Shown here in pieces: positions 17,889-24,955 of a stretch of DNA of 64,000 nt. The position numbers and the translations under genes were made by a program. The notes under the pieces are model-generated. The model had not been told where the DNA came from, ran no database searches, and was given only the letters and a program-made list of their open reading frames with translations. The DNA is from Isobaculum melis (lineage in GTDB: Bacteria; Bacillota; Bacilli; Lactobacillales; Carnobacteriaceae): contig NZ_FOHA01000014.1 in assembly GCF_900111355.1 (NCBI RefSeq), forward strand, positions 1 to 64,000, read 5' to 3'. The first letter of the stretch is position 1, and each line of letters begins with the position of its first letter.

Positions 17889-17976
17889 TTCGAATTTTTA
17901 CTCCAATTTTTAAATATTTATCTTTATTAACTTTATCCCTCAGCTCAAAATATTGTTCATCTGTTAGTTGTGCCAA
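17869..17976 (-). pseudogene. N-terminal remnant of a second lipase toxin gene
   Basis: The TTG at 17976, preceded by AGGAGG, opens MAQLTDEQYFELRDKVNKDK and continues YLKIGVKI before losing homology and stopping. This parallels the intact lipase start MAQLTEEQYFNLADEVYDDK. Only about 33 codons remain. It was divergent from the DUF1433 gene at 18032, exactly as the intact lipase is from its own DUF1433 gene. Confidence 0.75.
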
Positions 17977-17978
17977 AG

Positions 17979-18032
17979 TAAAACCTCCTGTATTATTAAG
18001 AATATATATTCCTAATAATACAGGAGGTTTTA
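17979..18032. promoter_or_regulatory. Near-perfect 54-bp palindromic divergent promoter region, copy 2
   Basis: The 20-bp arms TAAAACCTCCTGTATTATTA and TAATAATACAGGAGGTTTTA are exact complements. The middle GAATATATATTC is itself a palindrome, so only one base pair of the whole 54 bp is unmatched. Each arm includes a CCTCCT/AGGAGG ribosome site. It sits between the broken lipase start and the DUF1433 gene, like copy 1 at 15373-15423. Confidence 0.7.
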
Positions 18033-18409
18033 TGAAAAAAAAGAAAATTATCATAATTATTATTTTACTAGTCCTTATAGGAGGAGGGTATTACTTGAAA
18101 GAAGAATTTGATAAAAAAAAGCTGATAGAAACTGAGGGTCCTCGAATTGAAAAGTATTTAAAATATAATTACGAAAATTATGAATCGATTACTTTTGATA
18201 CAGTTGTAGTTAATCCCACTGGAATACCACATATCAAAGGATATGTGAACAACAATCCTGAGTTGAAATTTGATGTTGGTATTTATGATGACCATTTCAA
18301 TGCTGGAGTGAATTGGATTGATGATGAAAAAAGTTTAATACCAAGAGAAGAATATCAATATGAAAGTAAAACAGTAACCGAAATAGAAAAAGAGGAAAAT
18401 CGTCAATAA
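18032..18409 (+). CDS. DUF1433 membrane-anchored protein, candidate immunity paralogue 2
   Basis: 125 residues. An N-terminal anchor (IIIIIILLVLIGGGYYL) precedes a domain with TEGPRIEKYLKYNY and VVNPTGIPHIKGYV. It starts with the ATG at the end of the palindromic region, with AGGAGG upstream. It faces the broken lipase fragment, so it may survive as orphan immunity against a lost or sibling toxin. It is clearly paralogous to the proteins at 15008 and 18491. Confidence 0.8.
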   Translation: MKKKKIIIIIILLVLIGGGYYLKEEFDKKKLIETEGPRIEKYLKYNYENYESITFDTVVVNPTGIPHIKGYVNNNPELKFDVGIYDDHFNAGVNWIDDEKSLIPREEYQYESKTVTEIEKEENRQ

Positions 18410-18490
18410 CAGGATAATTGATAATGTTCTTAGATATTTTCATAAAAATTATTTGTCTGTTATTAGCGCCAACATAATACAGGAGGTTTT

Positions 18491-18862
18491 ATGAAAAAAA
18501 ATAGAATTATTATAGTCGTTATTTTACTGATACTTATAAGCGGGTATTTTTTGAAAAAAGAATGGGATAAAAAGAAACTGATAGAAACTGAAGGTCCACG
18601 TATTGAAAAGTATCTAAAATATAATTTTAAAGATATTGAAACTGTTCAATTTACCAAAGTTATAATAAATCCAACAGGTGTTCCACATATAAAAGGGTAT
18701 TTTAATAACGAAGAAAATACATTTGATGCTGGAATTTATAGTGAACACTTTGAGGGAGCGCTTGATTTTACAGGGTTCATAACTCCGAAACATCAATTTG
18801 ATGATGAGACTGAGAAAAATGTTTCTGAAATAGAAGAAGAGGAAGCTCAAAAAAACAAGTAA
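18491..18862 (+). CDS. DUF1433 membrane-anchored protein, candidate immunity paralogue 3
   Basis: 123 residues with an N-terminal membrane anchor (IIIVVILLILISGYFL), then ETEGPRIEKYLKYNF and IINPTGVPHIKGYF. The ribosome-site block ATACAGGAGGTTTTATG is the same as in the other two DUF1433 genes, which points to recent duplication. It is cotranscribed with the preceding gene or has its own promoter in the 81-bp gap. Its terminator and 3' flank are inverted copies of those of the gene at 15008. Confidence 0.8.
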   Translation: MKKNRIIIVVILLILISGYFLKKEWDKKKLIETEGPRIEKYLKYNFKDIETVQFTKVIINPTGVPHIKGYFNNEENTFDAGIYSEHFEGALDFTGFITPKHQFDDETEKNVSEIEEEEAQKNK

Positions 18863-18886
18863 ACATCATCTCAATTAAACGCAGTC

Positions 18887-18919
18887 CCTTGAGTCGCAAC
18901 GCTTCAAGGGACTTTCTTT
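18887..18919 (+). terminator. Terminator hairpin after the right DUF1433 gene
   Basis: AGTCCCTTGA pairs with TCAAGGGACT around a loop, and TTCTTTG follows. It is the inverted counterpart of 14955-14988. Confidence 0.65.
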
Positions 18920-19331
18920 GTAAATTTCAACTGATCTACCTCATTTAGTTTTTTTAAAAGAGTGATTTAACAGCTTTTTAATAGCTGCTGAACTTCTGAT
19001 TCCCCTTTATTGAAAACAATTAAGTCTACATTTTCACCAGTTTTCACTATCCAAATAAAATGTCGTAGCTTGTATTTTTATAGGTGTGCCTTTTAGAAGC
19101 TCATGCTAAAAAATAGATTTTAGCGTACTTATCACTTTTGCAAGCATCCCAACAAAATAGCCTACTGCACTATTTTAAAAATGAATCCTACAATTTATTC
19201 CTTATTACATAAAAATTTCATTTCTTCTAAGCTGAACCGTTGACACAACACGTTTTATAAGATAGATTTAGACTGTTACTATTTTAAAATGATAAGCATT
19301 CTCATAAAGCTTATTTGAAAGGAAACTGGCT
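18920..19331. other. Intergenic stretch with possible decayed ORF
   Basis: No intact gene in 412 bases. A minus-strand frame at about 18965-19070 reads WIVKTGENVDLIVFNKGESE and then a stop. It may be the end of a decayed gene of unknown family. The promoter of the polyprenyl synthase must lie at its right end, but I could not fix it. Confidence 0.35.
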
Positions 19332-20318
19332 ATGTCGATTCATCCAATGTGGGACAACTTTCCAGCAATAAAAAATGATTTAGCCCAGAGCTATCATATC
19401 ATTGAGAAGAAAATTAGAATTCGCAATAAAGATGTAGAAGCAACGCTTTATGATTTATTACATTCAGGTGGTAAATTCCTACGTCCTGCTTATGCCATTC
19501 TTTTTTCTCGCTTTGGAAATCCCTCTAAACAAGACCACAAAAAAATTCTAGCTACTGCCGCCTCTGTTGAAATTTTGCATATGGCCACTTTAATTCACGA
19601 TGATGTGATTGATGAGTCTCCTACAAGACGTGGCACTGAAACAGTTCAAGCTAAATATGGTAAAGATATTGCTGTTTATACAGGTGATTTTCTTTTTACT
19701 GTTTACTTTGATTTATTAGCTGATATTGGTGAATCACAAAAAACACTTAAGCTTAATGCTTTTGCCATGAAACGGATTTTATTAGGCGAATTAGATCAAA
19801 TGTATCTTTGCTATAATACAAATGTAACTGTCAGACAATACTTAAGAAGAGTCAATGGTAAAACAGCACAGCTCTTTTCGCTTAGCTGTTTTGAAGGAGC
19901 CAAACATGGCAAAGCTGATTTAGCGGTTATTGCTGCTAGTCAACAGATTGGGCGTCAGATTGGTATCGCCTTTCAAATTTTAGATGATATTCTAGATTAT
20001 ACTGTGGACAGCGACACCATGAAAAAGCCTGTCCTAGAAGATGTCAAACAAGGCGTTTATTCTTTACCATTAATTTTAGCTATGCACAATCATCAAGCTG
20101 AATTTGAACCTTTTCTAAATAAAAAAGAACAAATGACAGCTACCGATATTGAAGCTGTTTTGGCACTGATTAAGCAATATCGTGGTGTTGAGCAGGCACA
20201 AGCGCTTGCTGAACGTTATACCAATAAGGCGCTAAAAAGGATTGAGCATCTACCCAATAAGCCTGAAAAAGAAATCTTAATGACCATTACAAAAAAATTA
20301 TTAAACCGTTCATATTAA
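19332..20318 (+). CDS. Polyprenyl (heptaprenyl-type) diphosphate synthase
   Basis: A 328-residue trans-isoprenyl diphosphate synthase that builds the quinone side chain. The first Asp-rich motif is LIHDDVIDESPTRRG (near residue 87) and the second is IAFQILDDILDY (near residue 220). GGKFLRPAY binds substrate. AAAGG lies 10 bases before the ATG. The residues before the first Asp motif suggest a long-chain product, but chain length cannot be read reliably. It partners MenA, located on the other side of the lipase island. Confidence 0.88.
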   Translation: MSIHPMWDNFPAIKNDLAQSYHIIEKKIRIRNKDVEATLYDLLHSGGKFLRPAYAILFSRFGNPSKQDHKKILATAASVEILHMATLIHDDVIDESPTRRGTETVQAKYGKDIAVYTGDFLFTVYFDLLADIGESQKTLKLNAFAMKRILLGELDQMYLCYNTNVTVRQYLRRVNGKTAQLFSLSCFEGAKHGKADLAVIAASQQIGRQIGIAFQILDDILDYTVDSDTMKKPVLEDVKQGVYSLPLILAMHNHQAEFEPFLNKKEQMTATDIEAVLALIKQYRGVEQAQALAERYTNKALKRIEHLPNKPEKEILMTITKKLLNRSY

Positions 20319-20339
20319 ATCTGTGACGAAATCAATATA

Positions 20340-20392
20340 TGAAACAAGTTTCTTGCGTTTATCCGCCCTTAGAAACTTGTTTTTTTACCATG
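20340..20392 (+). terminator. Terminator after the polyprenyl synthase
   Basis: AAACAAGTTTCT pairs with AGAAACTTGTTT, followed by a T-run. The short plus-strand frame covering it is not taken as a gene. Confidence 0.8.
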
Positions 20393-20483
20393 TAGAGAAA
20401 CTATTTCAGGGCTTTTTCACAAAGCTTAAAGCTATTTATCAAATGCTTCATTCATTAAGATTTCTCTTAAGTATCATTTTTAT

Positions 20484-20515
20484 ATTGACAGCATGCTTAG
20501 GTTTAATGGTATGAT
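20484..20515 (+). promoter_or_regulatory. Candidate promoter of the pssA-psd operon
   Basis: TTGACA, about 19 bp, then TATGAT preceded by TGG (extended -10). It lies directly before AAGAGAGGTG and the ATG at 20539. Confidence 0.5.
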
Positions 20516-20538
20516 TTAACTAAAAGAGAGGTGTTACT

Positions 20539-21138
20539 ATGATTGGTCAACAAAATTATACCGTTATTTTAACCTATGGAAACTTAATATTTGGCGTAAT
20601 CGGTATGTTTTTATCCTTGCAAGGAAATATTGCAGGTGGTGTGACATTACTAGTTATTGCTGGTATTTGTGATATGTTTGATGGCGCTGTAGCCAATACG
20701 AAGAAAAATAGAAGTGAAGATGAGATGGCTTATGGAATTCAAATTGATTCTTTAGCAGATTTAATTAGTTTTTGCTGTTTACCAGCAATTATGGGTTATT
20801 CACTTGGAAATGAAAGTTTTATTGCCATTTTAATTTATGTATTCTTTATTCTCGCAGGATTGATTCGTTTATCTCATTATAATGTTACTGAAATGAGCAG
20901 AAAAGAGAAAAAGCGTGAACCTAGAACCTATTATGAAGGACTACCTGTGACAAGTGTAGCCTGTATTTTACCGCTATTATTTATTTTATCTAATGTGTTA
21001 AATCTTGATTTAGCTTCAATTTATACGTATATTTTAGCGATTATCGGTCTATTGTTTATTACTAAAGTTAAAATTAAAAAAATCAATGTAGCAAAATTAT
21101 TTAAAATGCATGAAGAAAAACAAGAGAAAAATATTTAA
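20539..21138 (+). CDS. pssA: CDP-diacylglycerol-serine O-phosphatidyltransferase (phosphatidylserine synthase)
   Basis: 199 residues with six or so membrane segments, CDP-alcohol phosphatidyltransferase family. The catalytic motif is CDMFDGAVANTKKNRSEDEM followed by AYGIQIDSLADLISF. The four catalytic Asp are present (DxxDG...GxxxDxxxD). The usual Ala-Arg of the motif reads Ala-Asn, and the spacer is longer than usual, as in the clostridial-type enzymes. It is followed at 16 bp by psd, so the pair would make phosphatidylethanolamine. Activity of the Asn variant is uncertain. Confidence 0.85.
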   Translation: MIGQQNYTVILTYGNLIFGVIGMFLSLQGNIAGGVTLLVIAGICDMFDGAVANTKKNRSEDEMAYGIQIDSLADLISFCCLPAIMGYSLGNESFIAILIYVFFILAGLIRLSHYNVTEMSRKEKKREPRTYYEGLPVTSVACILPLLFILSNVLNLDLASIYTYILAIIGLLFITKVKIKKINVAKLFKMHEEKQEKNI

Positions 21139-21154
21139 GTAAAGGACCAACAGA

Positions 21155-22024
21155 ATGAAGCCAACTTTTAAAACTATTGATCTAAACCAAGAAGATAGTC
21201 GTTCGTTAAAATTTTTATACAAAAATCCAATTGGGCGAATGTTCTTAAAAATCTTAGTCCAGCCTGTCTTTTCTAAAATAGGTGGTGCGGTTTTAGATAG
21301 TAGATTATCGATTCCTTATATTCAATCATTTATTAAAAGTAATCAGATTCAGATGGACCGATATACTGAGAAAAAGTATCGTTCTTTTAATGATTTTTTT
21401 AAGCGCGAACTCATCAATCCACCTAATCCTCAGACACTGGATGTGGATACCTTCTATTCTCCTTGTGATGGAAAAGTTTCCGTTTATCCGATTACTGAGA
21501 ACCAAAGCTTTTATATTAAAAAGTCTGAATACCGGATCAAAGACTTACTTCAAGATGAGGCATTAGCTCAGGAATATATGAATGGACAGATGCTAATTTT
21601 TAGACTAACACCTGATGATTACCATCATTATGCTTATTTTGATAGTGGTCAGATTAGGAGTCAGAAAAAAATAAAAGGCGTTTTACACACTGTTCGACCG
21701 ATTTCATTAGAACAAGAGAACGTCTATATTCGTAATGCCAGAGAAGTCACTGTGATGGAAACAGCACATTTTGGTTTAGTGACACAAATAGAAGTTGGTG
21801 CGTTACTTGTTGGTAAAATTGTTAATTTAAAAGACGCTGGTGCTTTTAATGCTTTTGAGAAAAAAGGTTACTTTGAGTTTGGTGGATCTACAATTATTCT
21901 TTTATTTAAAGAAAATAGTGTTGAGCTTTCTACAGAGCTGATTGATAATACGCAAAAGGATCAAGAAAGCATTGTTAAATTAGGAGATAAGCTTGGGACG
22001 CGAATGGAGCCGAAAAATGCGTAA
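21155..22024 (+). CDS. psd: Phosphatidylserine decarboxylase proenzyme
   Basis: 289 residues. The self-cleavage site is YFEFGGSTIILLF; the Ser of GST becomes the pyruvoyl cofactor. Other family marks are YSPCDGKVS (catalytic Asp) and FRLTPDDYHHYAYFD (catalytic His). It is membrane-associated and converts phosphatidylserine to phosphatidylethanolamine. The stop overlaps the start of the phosphoesterase gene, so the three genes form one operon. Confidence 0.92.
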   Translation: MKPTFKTIDLNQEDSRSLKFLYKNPIGRMFLKILVQPVFSKIGGAVLDSRLSIPYIQSFIKSNQIQMDRYTEKKYRSFNDFFKRELINPPNPQTLDVDTFYSPCDGKVSVYPITENQSFYIKKSEYRIKDLLQDEALAQEYMNGQMLIFRLTPDDYHHYAYFDSGQIRSQKKIKGVLHTVRPISLEQENVYIRNAREVTVMETAHFGLVTQIEVGALLVGKIVNLKDAGAFNAFEKKGYFEFGGSTIILLFKENSVELSTELIDNTQKDQESIVKLGDKLGTRMEPKNA

Positions 22025-23138
22025 TTTAATTTTTGGAATCATCATTACTGTATTTGGATTCATGCATTACTATGTTGGACATAAGCTTGCCATCTTATTA
22101 GATGGCATTCTTCCTTTTAACACGGACATTTTGATTGCCATGCTTTTTGCCTGCTGTGCCGTTTCAACCTTAGCGACTTATTTGCTATCAGATAAGAATG
22201 TTGGTGGGTTTATAGGGAAATTGGGTTCTTATTGGTTAGGAATCATCCTAACTTCCCTTGTATTGTTTGGTTTAACGGATTTACTACTGCAATGCATTCA
22301 TTTATTTAAGAAAGACTTCAATCCCGCTGATCAGCTTTCTATTGGTTTACCTCTGATTGTGATAATAGGTGTATTTATTTATGGCGTCTGGCATGCAAAG
22401 CAATTAAAAACAACTGAATATCAGATTACCATTGATAAGAAAAGCGACTTAGCATCACTTAATATTGTAATGTTTAGCGATATTCATTTAGGTTACATAA
22501 ATGATGCCCATCAATTTGAAAAAATTGTTTCTTTAGTGAATGAACAACAACCTGATTTAATCTTAATTCCAGGGGATTTATTTGATGGCAATTTTGAAGC
22601 TGTTCAAGAGCCTGACCGTATCATGCAGCTATTTCATCAGCTAAAAGCGAAGTATGGTGTTTATTTATCTTGGGGTAACCATGATGCAGGTGCAAACTTT
22701 GATAAAATGAAAGCTTTCATTAAGGACTCAAATATCACTTTATTAGAAGATGAATTGATTCTCATTGAAAATAAACTGGCCATTGCTGGTCGAAAAGATA
22801 TTAGCCCAATTGGCAATCAAAATGAAAAGCGAAAAGAAATGGCTGCTTCTTTAGCAGAAGTGGATGCGTCCATTCCGTTAATTGTTTTAGATCATCAGCC
22901 ATCAACTATTCATGATTATGAGGAAAATGTTGATTTAATCGTAGCAGGACATACCCATCAAGGGCAGGTTTTTCCATTTAGCTTAGTGACTCGCCTCGCT
23001 TTTGCTGTAGACTATGGTTATTATCAAACAGCGCATCATAATCAAGTGATTGTAACATCTGGTGCTAAAACTTGGGGACCACCAATGAGAATTGGGACAA
23101 ATTGTGAGATTGTTAAAATTAAGGTGACATTCCAATAA
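22017..23138 (+). CDS. Membrane metallophosphoesterase (YkuE/YaeI type)
   Basis: 373 residues from the ATG at 22017, which overlaps the psd stop (GGAG 7 bases upstream). Three or four N-terminal membrane segments (to about residue 130) precede a calcineurin-like domain with FSDIHLG, LIPGDLFDG, SWGNHD, VLDHQPS and VAGHTHQGQ, a complete dimetal site. Related enzymes act on lipid-linked phosphates. The operon with pssA-psd suggests a phospholipid substrate, by inference. Confidence 0.85.
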   Translation: MRNLIFGIIITVFGFMHYYVGHKLAILLDGILPFNTDILIAMLFACCAVSTLATYLLSDKNVGGFIGKLGSYWLGIILTSLVLFGLTDLLLQCIHLFKKDFNPADQLSIGLPLIVIIGVFIYGVWHAKQLKTTEYQITIDKKSDLASLNIVMFSDIHLGYINDAHQFEKIVSLVNEQQPDLILIPGDLFDGNFEAVQEPDRIMQLFHQLKAKYGVYLSWGNHDAGANFDKMKAFIKDSNITLLEDELILIENKLAIAGRKDISPIGNQNEKRKEMAASLAEVDASIPLIVLDHQPSTIHDYEENVDLIVAGHTHQGQVFPFSLVTRLAFAVDYGYYQTAHHNQVIVTSGAKTWGPPMRIGTNCEIVKIKVTFQ

Positions 23139-23139
23139 A

Positions 23140-23188
23140 TAAAAACGCGTTATTCAAGGTTTTGAATCTTGAATAACGCGTTTTTTTA
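23140..23188. terminator. Bidirectional terminator between the phosphoesterase and cydC
   Basis: AAAAACGCGTTATTCAAG pairs with CTTGAATAACGCGTTTTT, with T-runs on both strands. It serves the two convergent operons. Confidence 0.85.
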
Positions 23189-24955
23189 TTCGCCACGATC
23201 TAAGCGATAAAGCATTTGATACCGGGCATTATTTGCTAGTAACTCACTTGGGCTACCTGTCATTTCAATGCCACCATCTTCAATAAACAGGACCTGGTTC
23301 ATTTGATCCACACCCTGTAAATGATGGGTGATCCAAATAATCGTTTTATCTTTTAAGACTTCAAATAAAGTATCAAGCAAGGTTTGTTCTGTAATTGGAT
23401 CTAACCCTACTGTCGGCTCGTCTAAGAGCACAATCGGTGTATTTTGCAATAAGATACGCGCTAAAGCTAAACGCTGTCTTTCGCCACCAGAAAAGCGTCC
23501 TCCAGCTTCTTCAACCATCGTGTCAAAACCAGCTGGTAATTTCTCAATCATTTCGCCTAAGCCAACTTGGTACAATGCTGCCTTCACTTCTTCATCTGTT
23601 GCATGAATATTTCCTAATCGCACATTATTCAAGACACTCGTATTAAACAAATAGGGTGATTGATTCATCACACCAACCCAATTCGCTATTTGGTCTTTTA
23701 AGGCATTAGTTGGTACACCATTTAACAGAACGGTTCCTTGATTTGGGGAAATATCTCCTCTAATCAGCTTACCAATAGTACTTTTTCCAGCGCCACTTTT
23801 CCCTAAAATCGCAAGTTTTTCTCCTGGAGAAATCGTTAGGTTGAACTGTTTTAATACTACTTTGCCATCTGGCTGATAAGAGAAGGTTACATCCTCCAAG
23901 GTCAGCTCTTGAAAGGCTTGATTTTTTAATACATCCAGCTCAGGATTTTCTTCTGTCGCAGCTTCCACAGCTGGTAAAGCATTCATTCGTTTAACGGAAT
24001 CCTCGTAAATCGTCAATTCAGAAGCCGCTTCAGGTATCGGAGCAAAGGCATCAATTAAAGGAAAAATCGCTAAAGTAAACGCACCAATCCAGTTCGCTGC
24101 ACCACCATGATCCCCTTTAAACACAGCGCTTGTCCAAAATAGCACAACAATCGTAATCGCGCCAAAGCAAAGTTGAACAAGAAAGTCTCTGGTTCGATTA
24201 AAACGTTTGATTGCTGCATCATCCTCGCGAACTGCTGCTTCACTTGCTTCATAGCTGGCAATAAAATCACTTTTACGCCCACTGAACAACCAATCCCCTA
24301 CTCCTAACACCGCATCCGTTAGTTTGTCATAGAGACCATTACGTGCCGTTTTCTGTTGATACATTCTTGCGCCATTAATTAAAATTGAAAACAGCGGCAT
24401 TAAAATGGCCACAACTGCTAGCATTAAGAGCATCAACAGTGCAAATGGAATCGAAAAGAAACCAAGTAAGACAATCACAACAAAGTAAATCCCCCAAGAA
24501 ATCAGTGTTGGGAAAATGGTTCTTAAATATAAGTTTTGAATATGATCAATATCCTCAGCTAAAACCGCTAGAATATCGCCTGTTTTATATTTTCCTTTAA
24601 AGAAAACCGCATCCTGCTCCATGGCACGATATAATTTCACCCGCATATCAGAGGTCATTTTCAATACCCAATTATGACTGGTTAAACGCTCTACATAACG
24701 AAAAGCGGGACGACCAATCCCAAATGCCCGGGTTAACACAATGGGAATATAGACTAACATGATATTTTCTGGTTGACTGGCAGATTTACTAATTAAATAG
24801 CCAGAAGTAAACATTAAAGCACTACCACAAAATAAGGTCATAAATCCTAAAAATAAAACCAAATAAAGGAGCTGACGATATTTTGCCATAAAAGGTTTGA
24901 CCCAGGTATCCTGCTTAAAAGTAGCACGCATGGCTGCAAATCTTGTTTTAAACAT
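23186..24955 (-). CDS. cydC: Thiol exporter ABC subunit, fourth cyd gene (CydC by E. coli naming)
   Basis: 589 residues: six-helix exporter domain, then an ATPase with Walker A LAILGKSGAGKSTIGK, signature GGRFSGGERQRLALARILL and Walker B TPIVLLDEPTVGLD. The stretch LTRAFGIGRPAFRYVERLTSH is typical of CydC. With CydD it exports glutathione/cysteine and is needed for cytochrome bd assembly. It overlaps the CydD gene by 8 bp. Gram-positive literature often calls this gene cydD. Confidence 0.9.
   Translation of the reverse strand: MFKTRFAAMRATFKQDTWVKPFMAKYRQLLYLVLFLGFMTLFCGSALMFTSGYLISKSASQPENIMLVYIPIVLTRAFGIGRPAFRYVERLTSHNWVLKMTSDMRVKLYRAMEQDAVFFKGKYKTGDILAVLAEDIDHIQNLYLRTIFPTLISWGIYFVVIVLLGFFSIPFALLMLLMLAVVAILMPLFSILINGARMYQQKTARNGLYDKLTDAVLGVGDWLFSGRKSDFIASYEASEAAVREDDAAIKRFNRTRDFLVQLCFGAITIVVLFWTSAVFKGDHGGAANWIGAFTLAIFPLIDAFAPIPEAASELTIYEDSVKRMNALPAVEAATEENPELDVLKNQAFQELTLEDVTFSYQPDGKVVLKQFNLTISPGEKLAILGKSGAGKSTIGKLIRGDISPNQGTVLLNGVPTNALKDQIANWVGVMNQSPYLFNTSVLNNVRLGNIHATDEEVKAALYQVGLGEMIEKLPAGFDTMVEEAGGRFSGGERQRLALARILLQNTPIVLLDEPTVGLDPITEQTLLDTLFEVLKDKTIIWITHHLQGVDQMNQVLFIEDGGIEMTGSPSELLANNARYQMLYRLDRGE

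Noticed and set aside
17979-18032. Recombination site or IS end at the 54-bp palindrome
   Set aside because: Palindromes with the same ribosome-site arms recur at each divergent DUF1433 spacer and contain the expected expression signals, so a promoter role is simpler.
20323-20514. Plus-strand ORF of 63 codons between the polyprenyl synthase and pssA
   Set aside because: It has no ribosome site and contains the terminator hairpin of the preceding gene and the promoter of the next one.
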